Shown: positions 1-5,475 of the stretch, one piece after another
How positions within the stretch are numbered: position 1 is the first letter of the stretch
Layout of the letters: each line of letters starts with the position of its first letter
NCBI GenBank assembly: GCA_049515555.1
Contig: JBEKTY010000259.1
Location: 1 to 10,587, forward strand
Direction: 5' to 3'
Source: JBEKTY01 sp049515555
Lineage (GTDB): Bacteria > Planctomycetota > Planctomycetia > Pirellulales > Thermoguttaceae
DNA length: 10,587 bases
Position numbers and translations under genes: made by a program
The notes under the pieces: generated by a model
What the model was told of the DNA's origin: nothing
Seen by the model: the letters and a program-made list of their open reading frames with translations, nothing else
The model's database searches: none

Positions 1-1112
1 CCTCCCCCCCAGCCGGCGACCTTTTCGGCCCGGAACGACTCGAACCGGCCGGATTCGATGGCCTCACGGGCCCCGGCCATCAAGCGCTGGTAGTAGGTCA
101 GGTTGTGGATCGACAGCAGGACGGGTCCGAGCATCTCCCCGGCCATGAACAGGTGGCGGAGATAGCCGCGGCTGCGGCGGCACCCCGGGCACGTACAGCC
201 CGGCTCCAGCGGCCGCTCGTCCCGCTCGTGCTGCTTGTTCCGCAAGCGCAGCGGCCCGGCGTCGGTAAAGGCCATTGCGTTGCGGCCGTTGCGGGTGGGC
301 ATGACGCAATCGAACAGGTCGATGCCCCGAGCGATGGCCTCGAGCAAGTCCACCGGCCGGCCGACCCCCATCAGATATCGGGGCCGATCGGCGGGCAGCT
401 CGGGCACGGTCAAATCCAGTACCCGCAGCATCTCGGCGGGCTCCTCGCCCACGCTCAGCCCGCCCACGGCGTAACCGGGGAAGTCCATGGCCGCCAGCCG
501 CCGGGCACAATCGATGCGCAGCTCGGGATCGAGCCCGCCTTGGACCACGGCGAACAGGGCCTGATCGGCCCGCCGGGCGGCGGCCTGGCAGCGGCCGGCC
601 CAGCGAATCGTCCGCTGGGTGGCCTCGCGGACCACTTCGGGCCGATTAGGCAGCGCGACCACCTGGTCCAGCACCATCGCCACGTCGCCGCCGAGGGCCT
701 CTTGGATGGCGATGGCGCGCTCGGGCGAGAGGGCCACCAGCCGGCCGTCGACGTGCGAGCGGAAGACCACCTCCGCCTCGCTCACGGTCGCCGCGTGGGC
801 CAGGCTGAAGACCTGGAAGCCGCCGCTGTCGGTAAGTATGGGGCCATCCCAGCCCATGAAACGGTGCAGGCCGCCCAGGCTGGCCACCACCTCCGCGCCC
901 GGCCGGAGGGCCAGGTGATAGGTGTTGCCCAGCACCATTTGCGTGCCCGTCGCCCGGATCTGCTCGATCTCCAGGCCTTTGACGGTGGCCTGGGTGGCCA
1001 CGGGCATGAAGGCAGGCAGCTCGACCGGGCCGTGCGGGGTGTGGAAGGTCGCCCGGCGGGCCGCCGAGCCGGGGCTTGTGTGCTGAAGCTGAAACGAGAA
1101 CGGAGCGGCCAT
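1..1112 (-). CDS. tgt: Queuine/preQ1 tRNA-guanine transglycosylase (Tgt), 3' end cut by window edge
   Basis: Exchanges guanine at wobble position 34 of GUN-anticodon tRNAs for a 7-deazaguanine (queuosine pathway, cytoplasm). I read 370 codons with no stop before the left edge; the family is about 370-380 aa, so only a few residues are missing. Visible motifs: PAFMPVATQATVKG (33-46), LTDSGGFQVFS (93-103) with the general-base Asp95, GGLSVGEE (217-224), GIDLFDCVMPTRNGR (263-277) with the nucleophile Asp268, and the zinc site Cys306/Cys308/Cys311/His336. The residue matching Zymomonas Cys158 is Val151, within a eukaryote-like DQVV run. The ATG at 1112-1110 is the only plausible start: an in-frame TGA lies at 1151-1149, and the 5' flank is heptamer repeat DNA without a Shine-Dalgarno site. 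The gene lies downstream of the TPR/alpha-CTD gene on the same strand. Identity is certain from the motifs; the substrate-pocket reading is by alignment from memory. Confidence 0.96.
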   Translation of the reverse strand, partial: MAAPFSFQLQHTSPGSAARRATFHTPHGPVELPAFMPVATQATVKGLEIEQIRATGTQMVLGNTYHLALRPGAEVVASLGGLHRFMGWDGPILTDSGGFQVFSLAHAATVSEAEVVFRSHVDGRLVALSPERAIAIQEALGGDVAMVLDQVVALPNRPEVVREATQRTIRWAGRCQAAARRADQALFAVVQGGLDPELRIDCARRLAAMDFPGYAVGGLSVGEEPAEMLRVLDLTVPELPADRPRYLMGVGRPVDLLEAIARGIDLFDCVMPTRNGRNAMAFTDAGPLRLRNKQHERDERPLEPGCTCPGCRRSRGYLRHLFMAGEMLGPVLLSIHNLTYYQRLMAGAREAIESGRFESFRAEKVAGWGG

Positions 1113-1293
1113 GCCAGTTGTCAGTTGTCGGTTGTCAGTTGTCGGTTGTCAGTTGAGGTTGACCGGAAATGGGCGCTCATGCAACGGTGCCAGTTTTCGC
1201 GGCCAGGAGGCAACGTTTCCTGCAGGAAACCGGCAACTGCCGCAAGCGCTGTCAGGGCTCAACCGACAACTGACAACCGACAACCGACAACTG
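1113..1293. repeat. Gene-free heptamer-repeat element with inverted arms
   Basis: The left arm (1116-1157) is about six tandem 7-mers alternating AGTTGTC and GGTTGTC. The right arm (about 1259-1292) is the inverse: GACAACT, GACAACC, GACAACC, GACAACT, after a partial unit. The ~100 bp core contains a perfect 16-bp palindrome, GTTTCCTGCAGGAAAC (1215-1230), directly followed by the hairpin CGGCA-AC-TGCCG (1231-1242). The element fills the whole space between the stop codon of the TPR/alpha-CTD gene (1296-1294) and the start codon of tgt (1112-1110). The unit fits the RGNNNTC pattern also seen at 8535-9089. Origin as a non-autonomous mobile element is inference. Confidence 0.85.
1215..1242. repeat. 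Palindrome plus adjacent hairpin in the core of the heptamer element
   Basis: GTTTCCTGCAGGAAAC is a perfect 16-bp palindrome (8-bp half-sites). It abuts CGGCA-AC-TGCCG, a 5-bp stem with a 2-nt centre. It lies midway between the two inverted heptamer arms. It could be a protein dimer site or a cruciform/RNA hairpin in the leader upstream of tgt. No U-tract follows, so a classical terminator is unlikely. Confidence 0.6.
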
Positions 1294-2616
1294 CTACTCG
1301 CCGCGCAACTTCAGCCCCAGCGTGCTGAGCTTCTCGCGGACTTCGTTGAGGCTGGTCACGCCGAAGTTCTTGCACTCCAGCAGGTCGTCGCCGGTGCGCC
1401 GCATCAGCTCGCCCAGGGTATTGATGCCCAGGCGGATCATGCACTTGCGGGCGCGGACCGAGAGGTTCAGGTCGGAGACCGGCTTGGCCAGCAGGGCCTG
1501 CTCGTCGGCCGAGAGGGCCTCGGGCTCGAGGGCCTCGACCGCCTGCCGCTCGGCGGCCAGTTGCCCCAGCCGCAGGCCCTTGCTGGAAAGCATCTCCTTG
1601 ATCTCCACCAGGCTCGTCTCGCCGAAATTCTTGCTGGCCAGCAGCTCGCCCTCGGTCGTGCGGCACAGGTCGCCCAGGGTGTTGACGCCCATCTTCTGCA
1701 GGCAGTTGCGGCTCCGCACGGAGAGCTCGAAATCGGAGACGGGGATGCCCAGCACCTGGCTCATGCGGTCGCGCTTGCGCTGCGCGTCCTCGTCGTAATA
1801 CTGCTCGTGCGAGGCCTCGGTGTCCTTGAAGAACAAGGCGGCGCGGGCCAGGTCGGGATAGACGTCCAGCACCCGCTGATAGCACTGGGCCGCCTTCTCG
1901 TACTGCTCGCGATCTTCGTACAACAGGCCCAGGTTGATCAGGCAGCCGACGTGGGCGGGAAAACCGCCCGCGGCCCGCTTGTAAAGCTCCATGGCCGTGT
2001 CGTCGTTGCCGTAGCGATCGTTCTCCAGGGCCAGGCCGAAGAGGGCCCCGGGATGGCCGCGATCGGCCTCGACCGCCCGCTCGTACAGGGCCACCACCTC
2101 GGCCGGATTGCCGCCGATGGCGGCCACCGTTGCGCCCCGCTGGTAGAGGTACTCGGCCGTCTGCTCGATGGCCCCGGAGAGGTCGTCGAGGATCGCCAGG
2201 GCGGCCGGGGCGTCGCCGGCGTAACGGGTGGCCTCGGCCCGGCCCAGGGCACACTCGCCCTGGTCATAGCCCGCCTTCTCCGCCGCCCGATATTCCTCCA
2301 CCGCCTCGCGATACTCTTCCCGGGCGAAATGCGATTTGGCCAGGTAGAAGCGGGCCATGGCCCCGCCGTCGGCCTGCTTCAGGGCCTCGATGGCCCGATA
2401 GTACCGCCCCAGCAGGTACAGGCTCACGCCCAGCCGGACCATGCTGGCCGGCGTCTGCTCCTCCTTGCCTTGCAGCTCGCCGACCGCGTCGCGCAAGCGC
2501 TGAAAACTCGCATGGTCGCCGCTGATCGCCTCGCGGACCTTGCGGACCTCCGCCGGCCCGAACGGACCGCTCAGGAGCACCACCTGCTTGATGTCGAATT
2601 CCGTGGCTTGGGACAT
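1294..2616 (-). CDS. TPR protein with two C-terminal RNA polymerase alpha-CTD-like domains
   Basis: 440 aa, cytoplasmic, no signal peptide. Residues ~55-265 are helical TPR-type repeats (for example AEYLYQRGATVAAIGGNPAE and GCLINLGLLYEDREQYEKAA). Two alpha-CTD (helix-hairpin-helix-like) domains follow: residues ~292-352 (ELSVRSRNCLQKMGVNTLGD) and ~379-438 (NLSVRARKCMIRLGINTLGE). Both keep the Arg equivalent to E. coli RpoA Arg265 (Arg301 and Arg388). Domain 1 also keeps the Asn268 equivalent (Asn304), but domain 2 has Lys391 there. It is not RpoA, because the alpha N-terminal dimerisation domain is replaced by TPRs. A role in transcription or in contacting RNA polymerase partners is inference. 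I chose ATG 2616, giving N-terminus MSQATEFDIKQ; a GTG at 2649 would add 11 residues. It lies 72 bp downstream of tRNA-Thr on the same strand and may share its promoter. Confidence 0.88.
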   Translation of the reverse strand: MSQATEFDIKQVVLLSGPFGPAEVRKVREAISGDHASFQRLRDAVGELQGKEEQTPASMVRLGVSLYLLGRYYRAIEALKQADGGAMARFYLAKSHFAREEYREAVEEYRAAEKAGYDQGECALGRAEATRYAGDAPAALAILDDLSGAIEQTAEYLYQRGATVAAIGGNPAEVVALYERAVEADRGHPGALFGLALENDRYGNDDTAMELYKRAAGGFPAHVGCLINLGLLYEDREQYEKAAQCYQRVLDVYPDLARAALFFKDTEASHEQYYDEDAQRKRDRMSQVLGIPVSDFELSVRSRNCLQKMGVNTLGDLCRTTEGELLASKNFGETSLVEIKEMLSSKGLRLGQLAAERQAVEALEPEALSADEQALLAKPVSDLNLSVRARKCMIRLGINTLGELMRRTGDDLLECKNFGVTSLNEVREKLSTLGLKLRGE

Positions 2617-2688
2617 GTCTTTACGCTCTCTGACAATAAGGCTCAGCACTTCGGAAGGGGACAGGTCGCTTCTCGGTCGCTACTCAGG

Positions 2689-2762
2689 AGCCAGCGAAGG
2701 GAGTCGAACCCTTAACCCCCGCATTACGAATGCGGTGCTCTGCCGATTGAAGCTACGCTGGC
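2689..2762 (-). tRNA. tRNA-Thr(CGT)
   Basis: A full cloverleaf can be drawn on the minus strand: acceptor GCCAGCG/CGCTGGC (7 bp), D stem GCTT/GAGC with GG in the loop, anticodon stem CCGCA/TGCGG with loop TTCGTAA (anticodon CGT, reads ACG), a 5-nt variable loop, and T stem AAGGG/CCCTT with loop TTCGACT. The anticodon arm matches the E. coli tRNA-Thr(CGU) core from memory. Total is 74 nt including the discriminator. The 3' CCA is not encoded (the next bases read CCT), and the discriminator base is T rather than the usual A of bacterial tRNA-Thr. Confidence 0.93.
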
Positions 2763-2782
2763 AAGGTATTCGCGAATCTCCT

Positions 2783-2810
2783 ATTCTAGTGCGCGCGGGG
2801 AGAAATGCAA
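2783..2810 (-). promoter_or_regulatory. Sigma70-type promoter for tRNA-Thr (and possibly the TPR gene)
   Basis: On the minus strand TTGCAT (2810-2805) and TAGAAT (2788-2783) are separated by 16 bp. The predicted transcription start is near 2776, about 14 nt before the tRNA 5' end. The position and match to consensus are good. That the TPR/alpha-CTD gene 72 bp beyond the tRNA is read from the same promoter is inference. Confidence 0.65.
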
Positions 2811-2874
2811 TGGGACCCCAAGCAATTCGCCAGGGGCCTCACTCTCCACCAGGAAGACGGAGAACCTGCTTTAG

Positions 2875-3357
2875 ATGGAGAATGATATTCGGGTCCGCGA
2901 ATTCCAATCGCCCGACAAGGACGTCTTCCGGCGGCTGAACGAACAGTGGCTGACGAAGTACTTCTCGATCGAGGAGAAGGACCGACGCGTGCTGGGCGAC
3001 CCGCACAGATACATCATCGCCCCGGGCGGCGTGATCTTCATTCTCGAACTCGACGGGGAACCGGTCGGCTGCTGTGCGTTGATTCCCAAGGATCACCAGA
3101 CGCTGGAGGTTGCCAAGATGGCGGTCACCGAGTGTCATCGGGGCAAAGGGTTGGGAAAGATGCTACTCCAGGCCTGCATCGAGAAGGCGAAGTGGCTGGG
3201 GAAGAAGCGATTGGTGCTCGAAACGAACAGCGTGCTGGGAACCGCCGTGGCCCTGTACCGCAAGGTCGGTTTCGTCGAGCTCCCGCGGGATGCCGCTCCA
3301 CCGTCAGCCTACGCCCGAACCGAGATGTTCATGGAATTGAGACTGCAAGGATCATAA
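2875..3357 (+). CDS. GNAT-family N-acetyltransferase
   Basis: 160 aa, cytoplasmic, a normal length for a single GNAT domain. It should transfer an acetyl group from acetyl-CoA to an amine; the acceptor cannot be deduced. The acetyl-CoA motif A is residues 82-98 (MAVTECHRGKGLGKMLL, with the R/Q-x-x-G-x-G/A pyrophosphate loop at 89-94). The preceding strand VIFILELDGEPVGCCALI (53-70) and the motif B region NSVLGTAVALYRKVGFVEL (118-136) complete the fold. ATG 2875 is the first start in frame; the Shine-Dalgarno match upstream (GGAG near 2859) is distant. It is divergent from tRNA-Thr and convergent with the small gene at 3559-3804. The last ~30 bp are duplicated just past the stop codon (3365-3392). 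Confidence 0.92.
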   Translation: MENDIRVREFQSPDKDVFRRLNEQWLTKYFSIEEKDRRVLGDPHRYIIAPGGVIFILELDGEPVGCCALIPKDHQTLEVAKMAVTECHRGKGLGKMLLQACIEKAKWLGKKRLVLETNSVLGTAVALYRKVGFVELPRDAAPPSAYARTEMFMELRLQGS

Positions 3358-3392
3358 GAAGCCCTGATGCTCATGGGATTGGGACTGCAAGG
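3323..3392 (+). repeat. Direct repeat duplicating the 3' end of the acetyltransferase gene
   Basis: ATGGAATTGAGACTGCAAGG (3331-3350) recurs as ATGGGATTGGGACTGCAAGG (3373-3392), 18 of 20 identical. The similarity extends ~8 bp upstream, at a 42-bp offset. The second copy lies after the TAA stop (3355-3357) and in the same frame, so it looks like a short tandem duplication that left an extra copy downstream. Confidence 0.7.
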
Positions 3393-3402
3393 GCCAAGAA
3401 AA

Positions 3403-3437
3403 GCCCTTCGCAGATGGGGGGAGAATCTGCGAAGGGC
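3403..3437. terminator. Strong hairpin between convergent genes, candidate bidirectional terminator
   Basis: GCCCTTCGCAGAT (3403-3415) pairs perfectly with ATCTGCGAAGGGC (3425-3437) over 13 bp around a 9-nt purine-rich loop. It lies between the acetyltransferase stop (3357) and the convergent gene's stop (3559), where transcription from both sides should end. No U-tract follows on either strand, so it may instead be a dispersed palindromic repeat. Confidence 0.5.
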
Positions 3438-3441
3438 GGAG

Positions 3442-3462
3442 GCAGAGGGCATGGCCCTCTGC
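3442..3462. repeat. Second perfect hairpin
   Basis: GCAGAGGGC (3442-3450) and GCCCTCTGC (3454-3462) form a perfect 9-bp stem with a 3-nt ATG loop, 4 bp after the previous hairpin. The pair of adjacent hairpins resembles REP/BIME-type intergenic repeats. No U-tract is present. Confidence 0.55.
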
Positions 3463-3558
3463 TGGGAAAAGTACACTACGCCGCCATGGCCGCGGGCTGT
3501 TCTGCGAGCGGCCAGGAATGATACGACCCTTTCCCTGCTGTTACGGATCGGGCGTGCT

Positions 3559-3804
3559 TCAAGCCGCGCGGAGTTTAATATCTTTCGGCAGGCTCAGGGT
3601 CCGCAGGAGCTTGCCGTCGCGGTCGTGGAACTCGATGGTTCCGTCCTCGAAACACCAGACGGCACTCAGGTCTTCGGCGCGGTAGGCAATTGCCAAGCAC
3701 TTGCCGCCGTCGATGAACAGCGTGTCCGAAATGTCGAAAACTTTCGTCGCTCCCAGCTCAAGGAAAACTCGAGCCACGAGTTGCTCGACTTCTTGCTCGG
3801 TCAT
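3559..3804 (-). CDS. Small uncharacterised protein
   Basis: 81 aa; no family recognised. N-terminal residues 1-18 (MTEQEVEQLVARVFLELG) predict an amphipathic helix. The rest looks like a small beta-rich domain with alternating short strands (TKVFDISDTLFIDGGKCLAI, VWCFEDGTIEFHDRDGKLLR) and a basic tail (KLRAA). No signal peptide or membrane segment. I chose ATG 3804 because GAGGAG lies about 11 nt upstream and the predicted structure begins there. The open frame continues upstream to 4272, but that part reads as low-quality non-coding sequence. A plausible promoter lies at 3854-3882. It is convergent with the acetyltransferase and divergent from the sulfotransferase-like gene. Confidence 0.65.
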   Translation of the reverse strand: MTEQEVEQLVARVFLELGATKVFDISDTLFIDGGKCLAIAYRAEDLSAVWCFEDGTIEFHDRDGKLLRTLSLPKDIKLRAA

Positions 3805-4264
3805 TCCTGCAATCTCTCCTCTGGCAAGAACGGCCACCGTGCCATGGCGGAAGACTATACCGAGAACGCCCGTGGGCGTGAAGGTCGATCTGCGGTTGCC
3901 AGCATAGCCCAGCTGCGAGAACGCTGAGAAAATACAGAAGCTCGGCAGGCTGGGTGGTTGCGTCAATTCAGTGAACATGGGGCGCTGCATTTCGCCGCGC
4001 CGTGCAGCCGGCGCAAAGCAATCCTCTTCGCACGCACCCCAAAGACCAATAAGTCCAGCTATCTTGCAGTTGGCGGAATAAACGTGCCGATTGATAGAAC
4101 CGGCACACTCACTACAGATTAACGAGCCTGGGCGGCTTCTCTTCCGCAGACGCCGGTAAGCAGGAATCAAAACCATGTTCGGGATCGCAGGCCGCCAGGT
4201 CTTGAAAGACAAGGGATTCTGCCCTCGGACGAGCAGGGCACTGCCCACGGAGCCGAAGTCGAAC
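3805..4264. other. Divergent intergenic region, mostly featureless
   Basis: About 460 bp, visibly lower in GC than the flanking genes. It holds the candidate minus-strand promoter at 3854-3882 and a short hairpin, GTGCCG/CGGCAC (4084-4089 with 4101-4106). An open minus-strand frame crosses it, but its translation shows no recognisable domain. A plus-strand open frame from 4175 leads into the sulfotransferase-like gene. Nothing else is supported. Confidence 0.55.
3854..3882 (-). promoter_or_regulatory. Candidate promoter of the small unknown gene
   Basis: Minus strand: TTCACG (3882-3877), a 17-bp spacer, then TATAGT (3859-3854). The -10 box matches 5 of 6 consensus bases and the -35 box 4 of 6. 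The start point would fall about 40-45 nt upstream of ATG 3804, leaving room for the GAGGAG ribosome site. Confidence 0.4.
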
Positions 4265-5119
4265 ATGCCCACACTCTATCTTTGCGGCGGCCTGCAGAGC
4301 AGCGGTTCCACGCTGGTATCCTGGTGTTTTCTGCAACGCTCGGACATGAACGGCGTGCTCGACGCCTACAACGACGTGTTGCCCTGGTTCGATCCGCAGG
4401 GCCGCACGGATCTGCTCTGGTGCAAGACCACGATCGGTTGCTTCCGGCTCATCGAGGTCATCCAGCACTTCCAGGATTGCGGCTGGAACGTGCCGCCGCT
4501 GCTGATCGTGCGGGATGTCAGAAAGGTCTGGGCATCACTGGTCGGGAAGTCTTATGGCCTGAACGGCCTCACGGCGGAAGACCCGCCCCTGCGGCTGCGG
4601 TTTCGGCGGTTTTTGTCCGACTGGGAACTCTTTCGAGACGAGAAATGGCCGATCCTCCGCTATGAGAGCCTCGTGGCCGATCCCGAAAGCACGCTGCGGC
4701 AGGCGTGCCAAGACCTGGCCCTCCCCTGGGATGACGGGATGGTGCGGTGGCCGAAGGCGCCCCAAGACATCGCCTGCACCGAGAATGGAAACCGAACCTT
4801 CTGGACCACCCGCGGCAATGGTCTGCGGGAAACGATCGACAGTCATGTTGAGCACTTCAAGCCCCAAGTGGTCGCCACCGACGACTGGGAGTGGCTGGAG
4901 GAGGTCTTCGGCGAGTTCAACTCCGTCAATCACTATCCTCTCATCATGGAAGTGCCCGCCACCGGATACGACCGCCCCACTCGTTTCATTCCCCGCTTCG
5001 ACGTGACACGGCGATCCAAATGGGAACTTCAAGCACGGCCCATCCTGCGGTTCCTGTCGCTGGTCGGGTTCTCCAGCCCCAATGCCGTCGATCAAAGGGC
5101 GCGCCGCAAGGCTGCCTAA
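4265..5119 (+). CDS. Sulfotransferase-like protein (P-loop PAPS-binding fold)
   Basis: 284 aa, no signal peptide. The N-terminal strand and P-loop LYLCGGLQSSGSTLVSW (4-20) match the 5'-phosphosulfate loop of sulfotransferases. IVRDVRKVWASLVGKSYGL (81-99) fits the 3'-phosphate-binding motif (RDxR...S). RYESLVADPESTLRQACQDL (132-151) is the characteristic late helix found in many sulfotransferase-family proteins. Likely activity is transfer of sulfate from PAPS to a carbohydrate or other acceptor; the acceptor is unknown. I start at ATG 4265, which directly precedes the first strand and has GGAG about 12 nt upstream; an in-frame ATG at 4175 would add 30 residues without domain support. The C-terminus is basic (RARRKAA). 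No sulfation partners lie nearby. Confidence 0.8.
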   Translation: MPTLYLCGGLQSSGSTLVSWCFLQRSDMNGVLDAYNDVLPWFDPQGRTDLLWCKTTIGCFRLIEVIQHFQDCGWNVPPLLIVRDVRKVWASLVGKSYGLNGLTAEDPPLRLRFRRFLSDWELFRDEKWPILRYESLVADPESTLRQACQDLALPWDDGMVRWPKAPQDIACTENGNRTFWTTRGNGLRETIDSHVEHFKPQVVATDDWEWLEEVFGEFNSVNHYPLIMEVPATGYDRPTRFIPRFDVTRRSKWELQARPILRFLSLVGFSSPNAVDQRARRKAA

Positions 5120-5165
5120 TGCCCTCGCGGTCGCTGGCAGCCAATCCCGGCACAGAAAGGTCTAG

Positions 5166-5278
5166 CCCGGATTATTCACCAATCGTTCGTAGTGACCGCA
5201 TTCATGCGGTCTTTGACCTGTTCACACTCTCCAGACCCGATAAATCGGGTCACTACGAGCCCTGGTGAATAATCCCGG
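5166..5278. repeat. MITE-like palindromic element with nested hairpins
   Basis: The termini GGATTATTCACCA (5169-5181) and TGGTGAATAATCC (5263-5275) are perfect 13-bp inverted repeats, extendable to 16 bp with one mismatch. Inside, CGTAGTGACC (5188-5197) is inverted as GGTCACTACG (5248-5257). Each of these runs into its own perfect hairpin: GACCGCAT-TC-ATGCGGTC (5194-5211) and GACCCGAT-AA-ATCGGGTC (5234-5251). The two hairpins differ in their stem bases yet both stay fully paired. No coding capacity. No target-site duplication is obvious. Confidence 0.8.
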
Positions 5279-5362
5279 TTAACTCAGGGTCCTGGCCCGT
5301 GGCCGGCTTTGCACCTTCCCGCCGGCGAACTGCCGGGCCGCGCGGGATTAGCGCCCCCGGGC

Positions 5363-5391
5363 TAGGCAAGGGCGGGAGCGGGCTGTACACT
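5363..5391 (+). promoter_or_regulatory. Weak candidate promoter for the secreted-protein gene
   Basis: TAGGCA (5363-5368), a 17-bp spacer, and TACACT (5386-5391). Each box matches 4 of 6 consensus bases. The start point would lie about 75 nt upstream of the GTG start. It is the best candidate I see in this GC-rich stretch, but only suggestive. Confidence 0.28.
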
Positions 5392-5462
5392 TAGAGGCCG
5401 ATTGATCGGGTGCGGCGCCGGTGCCGCGGACCGAGAGAACACTTGGTGGGATCCTTTGCACA

Positions 5463-5467
5463 AGGAG
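5463..5467 (+). promoter_or_regulatory. Ribosome binding site deciding the GTG start at 5476
   Basis: AGGAG is followed by an 8-nt spacer and GTG 5476. A signal peptide follows immediately. This rules out the upstream in-frame start at 5410, which would put 22 extra residues before the signal peptide. Confidence 0.8.
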
Positions 5468-5475
5468 AAAAAGCC

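Larger units (their letters stand above)
3358..3558. other. Convergent intergenic region with hairpins
   Basis: About 200 bp between two convergent genes. It holds the duplicated acetyltransferase tail (to 3392) and two strong hairpins (3403-3437, 3442-3462). I see nothing gene-like in the remainder (3463-3558). Confidence 0.6.
5120..5475. other. Intergenic region with a palindromic element and promoter
   Basis: About 355 bp between the sulfotransferase-like gene and the secreted-protein gene. It contains the palindromic element at 5166-5278, then GC-rich sequence with a weak promoter (5363-5391) and a good ribosome site (5463-5467). No further gene is visible. Confidence 0.6.

Noticed and set aside
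105..1328. Long plus-strand open frame opposite tgt
   Set aside because: It is antisense to a full set of Tgt motifs and its translation has no domain; its end is translated heptamer repeat.
2652..2672. Partial copy of the GGGGACAG palindrome found in lysA
   Set aside because: Only about 10 bases (AAGGGGACAG) match and no inverted arm is present; too short to support.
1111..2715. Long plus-strand open frame opposite the TPR/alpha-CTD gene
   Set aside because: The minus-strand product has clear TPR and alpha-CTD motifs, and this frame begins in repeats and runs through the tRNA.
3805..4272. N-terminal extension of the small minus-strand gene
   Set aside because: The extension has no recognisable domain or ribosome site, while ATG 3804 has GAGGAG upstream and a promoter between; a longer protein cannot be fully excluded.
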